Shown: positions 1-10,137 of the stretch, piece after piece
How the letters are laid out: each line of letters opens with the position of its first letter
Position numbering within the stretch: position 1 is the stretch's first letter
Origin: an uncultured Bacteroidales bacterium
Lineage (GTDB): Bacteria; Bacteroidota; Bacteroidia; Bacteroidales; UBA932
NCBI GenBank assembly: GCA_900320545.1
Contig: ONSU01000034.1
Coordinates: 1 to 42,292 of the forward strand
DNA length: 42,292 nt
Direction: 5' to 3'
Program-made: the position numbers and the translations under genes
Notes under the pieces: generated by a model
Told to the model about the DNA's origin: nothing
What the model saw: only the letters and a program-made list of their open reading frames with translations
Databases searched by the model: none

Positions 1-215
1 AGGAACTCTTTGATGTCCCGGGGCTTGAGATTGTGCTCGATACGGCCGCCTTCCGTCGATGCGGGCGGGGCGTCCAGTTCCTGCAGATATTCGTTGGCAA
101 GATGCACGCAGTCGCTGCAGATGTATCCCTCCTGTCCCTTGAGCATAAAGGGAACTTCGTACTCCGCGCGCCCGCAGAACATACAATGGGGCGTATCCTT
201 CTTCTTTCCTGCCAT
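1..215 (-). CDS. clpX: ClpX, N-terminal part (cut by window edge)
   Basis: The first 71 codons of the ATPase and unfoldase subunit of the ClpXP protease; the rest lies beyond base 1. The visible part is the zinc-binding domain that dimerises and recognises adaptors and substrates. Two CxxC pairs are seen, C11/C14 and C33/C36, the ClpX treble-clef arrangement, followed by the linker that leads to the AAA+ domain. The ATG at 215-213 shares its A with the TAA stop of clpP (TAATG), so translation is probably coupled. The clpP-clpX order is typical of bacteria. The assignment is firm from the Cys pattern and position, although no Walker motif is included. Confidence 0.93.
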   Translation of the reverse strand, partial: MAGKKKDTPHCMFCGRAEYEVPFMLKGQEGYICSDCVHLANEYLQELDAPPASTEGGRIEHNLKPRDIKEF

Positions 216-883
216 TATTTCTTTCTCTTGACGAGGATTTCGTCCACCATACCGTAATCAAGCGCTTCCTGTGCGGTCATCCAGTAGTCGCGCTCTCCGT
301 CGGCGGCCACCTTTTCGACGCTCTGGCCGGAATGGGAGGCGATGATGCTGAAGAGTTCCGTACGGGTCTTCTCGATCTCCTTGGCCGCGATGAGGATGTC
401 GGTCGCCTGCCCCTGCGCACCGCCGAGGGGCTGATGGATCAGCACCCGCGAGTGCGGAAGGGCGGAGCGCTTGCCGGGAGCGCCGGCGCAGAGCAGCACG
501 GAGCCCATCGAAGCGGCCATGCCGGTGCAGATCGTCGCCACGTCCGGGTCGACAAGCTGCATCGTGTCGTAGATTCCGAGGCCGGAACTCACCTGACCGC
601 CGGGGGTATTGAGATACAGCGAGATATCCGCATTGCTGTCGGTCGAGGCGAGGAACAGCAGCTGGGCCTGGACGATGTTGGCGACGTCGTCGTCGATCGG
701 CACGCCGAGGAAGATGATGCGGTCCATCATCAGGCGGCTGAAGACATCCATCGAGGCGACGTTGAGTTTGCGCTCCTCGATGATGGTCGGGTTGATGTAG
801 GCGTCGTACGCAGCGCTGTAACGGTGAAAGGTCATCGGGGAAATCCCCTGCCCTTTCGATGCAAATTTCTCGAATTCGGACAT
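215..883 (-). CDS. clpP: ATP-dependent Clp protease proteolytic subunit
   Basis: Cytoplasmic serine peptidase that forms a double heptameric barrel and degrades substrates fed in by ClpX. The protein has 222 residues, close to the Bacteroidota family length; about 30 N-terminal residues precede the conserved core and may be partly processed. The triad is visible: S125 in the GMAASMG motif, H150 in the IHQP motif, D199 in GERD. ATG at 883 lies one base after the stop of tig, and the stop overlaps clpX by one base. The tig-clpP-clpX order is the classical bacterial arrangement, here at the end of a longer cotranscribed run. Confidence 0.97.
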   Translation of the reverse strand: MSEFEKFASKGQGISPMTFHRYSAAYDAYINPTIIEERKLNVASMDVFSRLMMDRIIFLGVPIDDDVANIVQAQLLFLASTDSNADISLYLNTPGGQVSSGLGIYDTMQLVDPDVATICTGMAASMGSVLLCAGAPGKRSALPHSRVLIHQPLGGAQGQATDILIAAKEIEKTRTELFSIIASHSGQSVEKVAADGERDYWMTAQEALDYGMVDEILVKRKK

Positions 884-884
884 A

Positions 885-2201
885 TTACTTCAGTTCACGG
901 AATTTTTCTTCGGAGATCTTCTTGTTCTGGAGCGTTACGTTCTCGCGGACGGCCTGGAAGGCCTTGTTGTCCTCGACCTGCTCCTCGAGGCGGCGGCGCT
1001 GGTTCTCGTCGGAGAGCATGCGCTTCGCGGCGTCATTGAGGATTTCGGCGGGGACATTGCCCATACCGTACATCGCATACTGATAGGCGGCATAGTTGAC
1101 GGCCGCTTCCTCGACATCCTTCTCTTCCACCTTGAGGTCGAACAGGCGGAGGATATGGCCGCGGGTCAGCTGCCAGCGGAAATCCGCGAGGAAGGACTCG
1201 AATTCGGCGTCGACCTGCTCGGCGGTGTACTTGCCTTCGTTGACGTAGATGAGCCAGCGACGGAGGAAGGCCTCGGGAAGCTGAATGTCAGCCTTTTTCA
1301 GGAAGTAGTCGCGTGCGTCCTTGGAGAAACGGTAGTTGGCCTGCTGGAGATAGTCGGCGCCCAGGCGCTCGGCGATCTTCGCGTCGAACTCTTCGGCGCT
1401 CTTCACGGCACCTTCACCGAAGATCTTGTCCCATCCCTCCTGCGTATCCTCGGCGGGAACGTAGGTCTTGACATTGATGACGGTGACCTTGAAGGACGGA
1501 TCGAGTCCGGCGAGTTTGTCCTTGGAGACCTTGAGCATCGCGGCCCGGTCGGTCTCGTTCTCGAACGCGGCGTTGACGTCCACGGTGAACTCGTCACCGG
1601 CCTTGCGGGCAAGGAACTGGCTGCGGGAACCCTCCGCAACGCTGCGGAGCGAAATATACGCGCCGTCCACCTTGTGGGTGCCGTTGTCGAGATCGGCGAC
1701 GATATAATCCTCTTCGCCGGCGGCCTCGGCCTCCTGCATCGAGCCGTACTGGTTCAGCAGGTTCTTCTTCATCGCGGCCTTGGCCTCCTTGGTCACATTG
1801 ATCTGGTAAAAAGGAATCTTGTCCTCCTTGTCGACGGTGAAAGTCACCTCCGGCGTCTGGGCGATGTCGAAATGGAATTCGAAATCCTTGCCGGAAGTCC
1901 AGTCCAGCTGGGGCTGGTTCTCGCTGGGGAGCGGCTCTCCGACGATGCGGATCTTGTTCTCTTTGATAAAGCCGTCGATCGCCTCGGCGACGACAGCGTT
2001 GACGCTTTCGTAAAGCACCTGTCCGCCGTAAAGACGCTGAATCAGGGATGCGGGCGCCATGCCCTTGCGGAATCCCTTCAGTTCGGCCTTGCGGCGGATT
2101 TCCGAGATTTTCTTTTTCTCGGCCTCTGCATAATCGGCCGCTTCAATCTTCAGCACAACCTCGAAATTGAGGTCATCAATCTGGTTTTTGGTAATGTTCA
2201 T
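885..2201 (-). CDS. tig: Trigger factor chaperone
   Basis: Ribosome-associated chaperone that binds nascent chains at the exit tunnel. The 438 residues match the family length in Bacteroidota. The ribosome-binding signature GFRKG is at residues 43-47, within an N-terminal ribosome-binding domain (about 1-145). A divergent middle region follows in the position of the peptidyl-prolyl isomerase domain, then a long helical C-terminal substrate-binding region rich in Glu and Lys. The middle domain is poorly conserved in Bacteroidota, so isomerase activity is uncertain. The gene starts 6 bases after the HD-domain gene and ends 1 base before clpP. Confidence 0.95.
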   Translation of the reverse strand: MNITKNQIDDLNFEVVLKIEAADYAEAEKKKISEIRRKAELKGFRKGMAPASLIQRLYGGQVLYESVNAVVAEAIDGFIKENKIRIVGEPLPSENQPQLDWTSGKDFEFHFDIAQTPEVTFTVDKEDKIPFYQINVTKEAKAAMKKNLLNQYGSMQEAEAAGEEDYIVADLDNGTHKVDGAYISLRSVAEGSRSQFLARKAGDEFTVDVNAAFENETDRAAMLKVSKDKLAGLDPSFKVTVINVKTYVPAEDTQEGWDKIFGEGAVKSAEEFDAKIAERLGADYLQQANYRFSKDARDYFLKKADIQLPEAFLRRWLIYVNEGKYTAEQVDAEFESFLADFRWQLTRGHILRLFDLKVEEKDVEEAAVNYAAYQYAMYGMGNVPAEILNDAAKRMLSDENQRRRLEEQVEDNKAFQAVRENVTLQNKKISEEKFRELK

Positions 2202-2207
2202 AATGAT

Positions 2208-4241
2208 TTATTGTTGATTATTTGTTTCTTCCTTGGGATATTCGATCCGCTCGTGGTAAACGCCGGCCAGGTGGGCCTTGAGCGTCTCCTTGACCGTTCT
2301 GAGGTCGCGGATGGAAATGTCGGCGTCGCTCAGCTGCCCCTCCCGGATCTTGCCTTCGACAATGCCTTCCACAAACTGGGAGACGGTTTCGGGAGAATGG
2401 TCGCGGAGCGTACGCGAAGCGGCTTCGACGCTGTCGCAGATCATCAGCAGGACCTGTTCGACAGTGGAAGGTTTCCTGCCGGGATAGAAGAAATCCGCGG
2501 CGTCTGCGGGATCTCCGCCCGCTTCGATATACTGATTGTAGAAATAACGGGTACACGAGGTACCGTGATGGGTCTGGATAAAGTCCGCGACGACGGTGGG
2601 AAGGCCCCAGGCCTTCGCGAGTTCCATACCGTCCGTCACATGGCGGACAATCGCACGGCCGCTCTCCTTCGGGGAAAGATGGTCGTGGTAGTGGTATTCG
2701 GCGGACGGCGGCTCGTTCTCGATGAAGCAGAGCGGATTGCGCATCTTGCCGATATCGTGGTAGAGGGCGCCGGCACGCACCAGGAGCACGTCGGCCCTGA
2801 TGCTGCGGGCGGCATCCTCCGCCATCGAAGCGACCTGCAGACTATGCTGGAAGGTGCCGGGGGCCTTCTGCTGCAGTTCGCGGATATGCTTGTTGTTGGT
2901 GTCGCCGAGTTCGCGGAGGCGGTTGCCGGAGACAAGGTTGAAAATGCGCTCGAAGAGGAAGATGACGGGATAGACCGCCACCTGCAGGAGCGAGCCGACC
3001 AGCAGGTAGATGACCGTCCGGCCGATGTTTCCGGCCGTCGCCGTATCGATCAGGCGGAAGCCGAAATACACGAAGAGCATCGCGACGAAGACAATGAGCG
3101 CGGCGATGAACTGATGCCAGCCCTTGCTGAAGTAGTTGAAGGCGTACAGGGCGACGGCGCCGCCGAAGAGGAACATCACGAAGAGTTCCACGCCGTTAGC
3201 GGAGAAAACAAGCAGCGGCAGCAGGCATACCGTATACACCGGGAACACCACCTGCTTCTTGAAGAAGGCGCGCAGGTAGAGCGCCGACACGGGGAACGGC
3301 ACGAGATACATCAGCGACGGGTAGAGCCGTTCCAGGAGGAAGGCGGTCAGCGACGCGATGAGGAAGACGGTGATGAGGTAGTAGTAGCGGTTCCTGTCCT
3401 CGAAGACGGACGCGTTGGTGTAATAGACCGTCAGGTAGAGGATGACGACGAGGATGAGCGCGATGAGGATGTTGCCGAGCCAGAGGAGGATCCGCGGGCC
3501 GTTGTAGCCGAAGAGGGCGTTGAACTCCGCCTTGTACGAATCCAGCATCCGGACGATCTCGTCGGTGACGATCTCCCCTTTGGAGACGATCTTCTGCTCG
3601 GCCCGGACATAGCCCTCGGTCGGGGAAACGACATCCGTCGTCTCGGAATGGATCAGTTCCGTAAGGGCGCGGTCGTAGACGAGATTCGGGATCAGGAGAT
3701 TGTAAATACCCGATTTGGTGAGAATGGAATCCAGCGGGAAGTCGGCGAATCGGAGCGTCGCATCCGAAAGGAGCCGGGACCGCGCCTCGGAAACTTTGTA
3801 CAGTTCCGAGACCGGATAATTGTTGGCTGTCTTCCCTTTCTGGACCATCACGACGCTCTCGGAGACCTGGCCGTATACGCCGGAAACCTTCACCCGGGCA
3901 TCGGAGAGGACGCCTTTCCCGTAAATGTCCCGCAGGGAATTCAGCAGGGTCGGCTTCAGGCGGGCATATTTCCCGAAATCCACCGCATCCACCGCCTTGA
4001 TGGCCGAAGTATAGGCGTCTTCCGTCCATCTGTAGCACGGGATGACTTCCCCGCCGATGCGGGCTTTTTCCTCCGCGATCTGCGCTTCCGACTTGAGTAG
4101 CGGAAAGTCGAAGGGGGCGATCAGGGTCTCGTAAGGCCAGGGTGTCCCCTTCTTGTAGTCATAGTTGAACTTGGCGGACCTCGGCATCAGGAGCACGAGG
4201 ACCGCAACGGCAAACAGAAGCGGAAGGAATTTTTTCATCAT
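2208..4241 (-). CDS. 7TM-HD family membrane phosphodiesterase (PgpH-like)
   Basis: Membrane protein of 677 residues with the PgpH layout: an N-terminal membrane anchor (about 5-20), a large extracytoplasmic region (about 25-265), a block of roughly seven hydrophobic helices (about 270-445), then a cytoplasmic HD domain. Metal ligands are visible as H466 and the H495-D496 pair in YHDIGK, followed by further conserved His residues in HYHDHLSP and THHGT. In Firmicutes this family hydrolyses cyclic di-AMP; the same substrate here is inferred. There are two adjacent ATG codons (4241 and 4238) and the choice changes one residue. The gene begins 4 bases after the SDR stop and is probably cotranscribed with it. 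Confidence 0.88.
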   Translation of the reverse strand: MMKKFLPLLFAVAVLVLLMPRSAKFNYDYKKGTPWPYETLIAPFDFPLLKSEAQIAEEKARIGGEVIPCYRWTEDAYTSAIKAVDAVDFGKYARLKPTLLNSLRDIYGKGVLSDARVKVSGVYGQVSESVVMVQKGKTANNYPVSELYKVSEARSRLLSDATLRFADFPLDSILTKSGIYNLLIPNLVYDRALTELIHSETTDVVSPTEGYVRAEQKIVSKGEIVTDEIVRMLDSYKAEFNALFGYNGPRILLWLGNILIALILVVILYLTVYYTNASVFEDRNRYYYLITVFLIASLTAFLLERLYPSLMYLVPFPVSALYLRAFFKKQVVFPVYTVCLLPLLVFSANGVELFVMFLFGGAVALYAFNYFSKGWHQFIAALIVFVAMLFVYFGFRLIDTATAGNIGRTVIYLLVGSLLQVAVYPVIFLFERIFNLVSGNRLRELGDTNNKHIRELQQKAPGTFQHSLQVASMAEDAARSIRADVLLVRAGALYHDIGKMRNPLCFIENEPPSAEYHYHDHLSPKESGRAIVRHVTDGMELAKAWGLPTVVADFIQTHHGTSCTRYFYNQYIEAGGDPADAADFFYPGRKPSTVEQVLLMICDSVEAASRTLRDHSPETVSQFVEGIVEGKIREGQLSDADISIRDLRTVKETLKAHLAGVYHERIEYPKEETNNQQ

Positions 4242-4245
4242 CTAT

Positions 4246-5058
4246 CTATTTGAACGGGCTGTCGGCCTCGCGGGCGATAAAACGATACGTGAGCCAGTCC
4301 ACGAACCAGGGGAATACTTTCCGTACCGCCACCGTGATCCTCCCCAGCGGGGACAGGATCATTTCGCTACGGCGCAGACGGAGGCCGCGGGCCAGATTCT
4401 TGGCGCAGCGCTCCGCACTCATCAGTTTCTCCTCGTTGAGGGGCGTCTTGCCCTGGGCGGATCCGTCCGCCGTGAGGGCGGCGTTCCGCACATTCGACTC
4501 GGTATAGCCGGGCGCGAAGACGAGCACGCCGAGACCGTCCTTGAGGTGTTCGATCCGGATCGTATCCAGGAAGCCGCGGATGGCGAACTTCGAGGCGGAA
4601 TACCCCGTCCGGGCGGGCAGGGCGCTGTAACCGGCAATCGAGATCACCCCGACCACCTGCCCCTTGCTCTCCAGCAGATAAGGAAGCGCGTATTTCGTGC
4701 AGTAGACCGTGCCCCAGAAGTTGACGTCCATCAGGCGCCGGATGACCTTGAGGTCCAGATCCTTGAACATCGCCCGCATCGACAGGCCGGCGTTGTTGAC
4801 GAGGATATCGATCCGTCCGAAACGCGCGACCGTCTCCTCGACGAGCCTGCGGCAATCCTCCTCGAGGGAGACATCCGTCCTGACACAGAGGACATTGTCG
4901 TTTCCGGCCGCCTCCGCCTCCATTTTCTCCAGACTGCGGGCAGCCATCACGACCCTGGCGCCGTAGGATATGAACAATCGGGCGGAAGCGAGTCCGATTC
5001 CGGAACTCGCCCCCGTCACGATGATTACCTTGTCTTTGAAGTAAGCGGCGTTATTCAT
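4246..5058 (-). CDS. SDR-family oxidoreductase, possible 3-ketosphinganine reductase
   Basis: Short-chain dehydrogenase of 270 residues. The NAD(P)-binding motif TGxxxGIG is at 15-22, NNAG at 88-91, and the catalytic residues are S140, Y153 and K157 (YSASK). The R41 following the second strand suggests NADPH preference. It starts 9 bases after the serine palmitoyltransferase stop. That enzyme makes 3-ketosphinganine, whose ketone must be reduced to sphinganine, so reduction of 3-ketosphinganine is the best guess. This rests on gene context; SDR sequences alone do not fix the substrate. The basic, hydrophobic tail (VFPWFVDWL) would fit membrane association. Confidence 0.85.
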   Translation of the reverse strand: MNNAAYFKDKVIIVTGASSGIGLASARLFISYGARVVMAARSLEKMEAEAAGNDNVLCVRTDVSLEEDCRRLVEETVARFGRIDILVNNAGLSMRAMFKDLDLKVIRRLMDVNFWGTVYCTKYALPYLLESKGQVVGVISIAGYSALPARTGYSASKFAIRGFLDTIRIEHLKDGLGVLVFAPGYTESNVRNAALTADGSAQGKTPLNEEKLMSAERCAKNLARGLRLRRSEMILSPLGRITVAVRKVFPWFVDWLTYRFIAREADSPFK

Positions 5059-5067
5059 AAAAAAGAT

Positions 5068-6333
5068 TTATTCGACCTTCATCGCGGCGATGTCGTCGCC
5101 GTCGTACAGACCGGCGTCGAGTTTGGCCTTGATCTCCTTGAAAGCGTTGAGCGTGTACTCGACGTCCTCCATCGTATGGGAGGCGGTGGAGACGATGCGG
5201 AAGATGATCATTCCCTTCGGGATCACCGGATAGATGACCATCGAGCAGAAGATCTTGTAATTCTCCCGGAGATCCTTGGCGATCTTGGTCGCCTGGGCGA
5301 TGCCGCCACCGTCGATGTGGATCGGGGTGACGCAGGCCTCTGCCTCGCCGATGTCGAATCCTTGCTCGCGGAAGCCTTTCTGCAGGGCGTGGGTGATCTC
5401 CATGCACTTTTTGCGGCGCTCGTCGCCCTCGGGGGACATGATGATTTCAAGACGCTTGATGTTGGAGATGACGAACGGGAGCGGCTGGCTCTTGGCGTAC
5501 ATCTGGGAACGCATGTTGAGGCGCAGATAGTTGATGATCTTGCGCGGGCCGGCGACGAAGCCGCCGATCGAGGCCATGCTCTTGGCGAAGGCGCCGATGT
5601 AGATGTCCACGCCGTCCATCACGCCGAAATGCTCGGAAGTACCGCGGCCGTGCGCCCCCATCAGGCCGAAGCCGTGGGCGTCGTCGATGAGGATGCGGAA
5701 GGAGTATTTCTTCTTGAGGGCCACGATCTCGTCGAGCTTGCCGAGGGCGCCGGTCATGCCGTAGACGCCTTCCGTGATGAGCAGGACGCCGCCGCCGTTC
5801 TCGTCGGCCTCCTTGCAGGCGCGGGCGAGGACACGGTCGCAGTCGGCCATGTCGTTGTGGCGGTATTTGTACTTGCTGCCGATGTGGAGGCGGATGCCGT
5901 CCAGCAGGCAGGCGTGGGCCTCGTTGTCATAGACGATGACGTCGTGACGCGCGACGAGGCAGTCGATCGTGGAGACGATGCCCTGATAGCCGAAATTGAA
6001 GAGGAAGGCGTCTTCCTTCTGCTCGAAGTCGGCGAACATCTTCTCGAGTTTTTCGTGGTATTTGGTGTGACCGGAGAGCATCCGGCTGCCCATCGGGTAC
6101 GAGAGGCCCCAGTCGGCGGTGGCCTGCGTCTCCACCTTGCGGATCTCGGGATGGTTCGCCAGCCCGAGGTAGTTGTTGAGGCTCCAGTTCAGCACCGGCA
6201 TGCCGTTGAAAAACATATGGGGGCCGAGTTCTCCCTCCAGACGGGGGTACATATAATAGCCGAAGCCCTGCTCGAAATACTGGCCGATCGGGCCGCCCGT
6301 GTCACGGGATATTCTGTCAAAAATGTCTAACAT
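5068..6333 (-). CDS. spt: Serine palmitoyltransferase-like alpha-oxoamine synthase
   Basis: PLP enzyme of fold type I, 421 residues, from the alpha-oxoamine synthase family that condenses an amino acid with an acyl-CoA. The PLP lysine is K251 in GAFAKSMASIGG. D217 and H220 (DDAHGFG) contact the cofactor and H140 (NEAH) should stack on it. The N-terminus (FGYYMYPRLEGELGP) resembles the Bacteroides sphingolipid enzyme more than KBL or BioF, and the adjacent SDR supports sphingolipid synthesis. 2-amino-3-ketobutyrate CoA ligase is the main alternative, but KBL is normally paired with threonine dehydrogenase, which is absent. It starts 11 bases after gyrB. Confidence 0.88.
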   Translation of the reverse strand: MLDIFDRISRDTGGPIGQYFEQGFGYYMYPRLEGELGPHMFFNGMPVLNWSLNNYLGLANHPEIRKVETQATADWGLSYPMGSRMLSGHTKYHEKLEKMFADFEQKEDAFLFNFGYQGIVSTIDCLVARHDVIVYDNEAHACLLDGIRLHIGSKYKYRHNDMADCDRVLARACKEADENGGGVLLITEGVYGMTGALGKLDEIVALKKKYSFRILIDDAHGFGLMGAHGRGTSEHFGVMDGVDIYIGAFAKSMASIGGFVAGPRKIINYLRLNMRSQMYAKSQPLPFVISNIKRLEIIMSPEGDERRKKCMEITHALQKGFREQGFDIGEAEACVTPIHIDGGGIAQATKIAKDLRENYKIFCSMVIYPVIPKGMIIFRIVSTASHTMEDVEYTLNAFKEIKAKLDAGLYDGDDIAAMKVE

Positions 6334-6344
6334 ATCTTTTGGTT

Positions 6345-8372
<2,028 letters not shown>

Positions 8373-8393
8373 TTAATTTTCCTATAAAACGTG

Positions 8394-8424
8394 CAAATTT
8401 ACGAAAAAAATGTCAGAAAGTCAA
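8394..8424 (-). promoter_or_regulatory. Promoter in front of gyrB
   Basis: On the minus strand, TAAATTTG (8401-8394) matches the Bacteroidota -7 consensus TAnnTTTG. TTG at 8424-8422 lies 20 bases upstream, as expected for the -33 element. The -33 element falls inside the last codons of the outer-membrane barrel gene, so promoter and coding sequence overlap. No other match of this quality is seen before the spt-to-clpX genes. Confidence 0.6.
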
Positions 8425-10137
8425 GACCACGCCGGCCGTGAAATAAATCCCGCTCGCGGTGTACAGCGGGAGCGCCTGATTGGTCGAATGCAGGAGGTTG
8501 CCGCCCTTGAGCCAGACGCCGACGAGCCGGTTGATCTGATACTCCCCGAACACGCCCAGATCGGCATATCCCGGGATCTTGTACCAGTGATCCGCCGCGA
8601 ACGGCGACCGGCGGCTCGTGGAAAAGTCGACGGAAAGCCCTACGGTGAGGGCCTTGTTCCAGATATAGCCGCCCTTGACCGATCCGGAAAGGAGTGCCGG
8701 CAGGAAGAACGGGGCTGTGCCGGTGCCGTGGGATTTCAGCGGGAAGGCGCCGTCCAGTTTCAGGTGCGCGTCCGCCTTGACGTGATCGGAAATCCAGCCG
8801 AAGTCGAGATCGGCGAAAGCCAGGTGGAAGGAGGCGTAACCCGTGGCCGGCATCGGACCGGCGAAAGGATTGCCGAGCGGGTCCTCCAGGACCATCGCAT
8901 CCAGACGGCCGTTGCCGATGAGCGCATAACCGCCGCGGATGTCATAGTAGAACCTGTGGGAGACATTCCCGCGCAGACCGACGGTCGCGCGGATCCGTTC
9001 GACGCTGTTGTCGAGGAGTCTGCCGCCGGGGATGATATAGCGGTTCGGGCTGAAAACGTGCGTGGCGGAGACGATGTCGCCGTATGCATTGAGCCGGCTG
9101 CCGCCCGTCGCGGAGGCGTAGACCGTCATATCGATGGAGGAAATGTTGTAGCTGACGAAGACGGCGGGATAAACGTGCTGCAGTTTATAGCGTTCACGCT
9201 CCCCCACGAATCCGTCCACGCGGACGCCCAGGTCGAAGAACCAGTCCCCTTTGGAGAACCGGTAGCCGGGCGTTGCCGCAAGGATCATCCCGGACTCGTC
9301 AATGCTTTTCTTCAGCGATTCGAGCGAGAAGTCCACTTTGGTATAGATTTCACCGAGGGACAGCGGAAAAGCCACGTCGCCGCGGAGATCGAAGCGGTTC
9401 TCGACGACGTGGTAGTGATCCGTTTCCTCATTGAAACGTCCCCAGTCGCTGCCGTACCGCCAGAGGGCCGATACGGCGTAGCGGACTTTTTCCGTGCCGA
9501 TGCTGCGGACCGTCGCGCCGATGCGGGCGCCGTTGAGGGAACGCGTGATCATATAATCCTTGCCGGAGAGGTTGGTGTAGGCGGCCGTCGCCGTCACCTC
9601 CCCTTTCTTCCAGGCCCAGGAGGCCTTGGCACCGACATCCGTCAGGGCGTCATAACCGAAAGAGAGGGTTTTGTCCCAGATCATCCGGGTCACGTCCCGC
9701 TTGCCGTCATTCAACGTCACCCCCTTCAGGCCGCGGTAATTGCCGAAGAAAGACTGATGGCGGGCGAATGCGTCCAGACGGACGCCGTGTTTGAATTCCG
9801 GCGACCAGACGGCCTCAAATTCGGGATGGAGGGAATAGCCGATCCCGGCGCGGAGGTAGAACTGCTTCCGGTCGACGGGCCGGGCCGCGGGGCCGTCCGC
9901 CGTGGAGTACGGAGTGAATTCATAAGCGCCCTTATAGGGGCTGTCAAAGACGGAATAGTCCAGTTTCAGGTTGAAGGTGGTCACGGAATCGGGAACGGCC
10001 ATCTCCTGAACGGGCTTGCCGATATCCTTCGCGCTGGAAGAATAGACATTGGTCACCTCGACGGTCGGGTTGAGGTTCTGGGCGGAGAGGGCGGCCGTCG
10101 TCAGCAGGGCCGCCGCCGCTATAGGGAATCTTTTCAT
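8413..10137 (-). CDS. Outer-membrane beta-barrel protein (plug-less TonB-receptor-like)
   Basis: A 574-residue protein with a signal peptide (residues 1-19, ending LSAQ), alternating amphipathic strands throughout, and a C-terminal Phe, the signature of outer-membrane barrels handled by BAM. The strands resemble the barrel of TonB-dependent receptors, but no plug domain or TonB box is visible. The start overlaps the stop of the TPR protein by 4 bases (ATGA), so the two are probably made together and may form one envelope complex. The substrate is unknown. Confidence 0.8.
   Translation of the reverse strand: MKRFPIAAAALLTTAALSAQNLNPTVEVTNVYSSSAKDIGKPVQEMAVPDSVTTFNLKLDYSVFDSPYKGAYEFTPYSTADGPAARPVDRKQFYLRAGIGYSLHPEFEAVWSPEFKHGVRLDAFARHQSFFGNYRGLKGVTLNDGKRDVTRMIWDKTLSFGYDALTDVGAKASWAWKKGEVTATAAYTNLSGKDYMITRSLNGARIGATVRSIGTEKVRYAVSALWRYGSDWGRFNEETDHYHVVENRFDLRGDVAFPLSLGEIYTKVDFSLESLKKSIDESGMILAATPGYRFSKGDWFFDLGVRVDGFVGERERYKLQHVYPAVFVSYNISSIDMTVYASATGGSRLNAYGDIVSATHVFSPNRYIIPGGRLLDNSVERIRATVGLRGNVSHRFYYDIRGGYALIGNGRLDAMVLEDPLGNPFAGPMPATGYASFHLAFADLDFGWISDHVKADAHLKLDGAFPLKSHGTGTAPFFLPALLSGSVKGGYIWNKALTVGLSVDFSTSRRSPFAADHWYKIPGYADLGVFGEYQINRLVGVWLKGGNLLHSTNQALPLYTASGIYFTAGVVLTF

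Noticed and set aside
1155-4100. Very long open frame (981 codons) on the plus strand, with others antisense to gyrB, the TPR gene and the NRPS
   Set aside because: They lie opposite well-supported genes, show Arg/Gly/Asp/Val-rich composition typical of GC-driven antisense frames, and contain no recognisable motifs.
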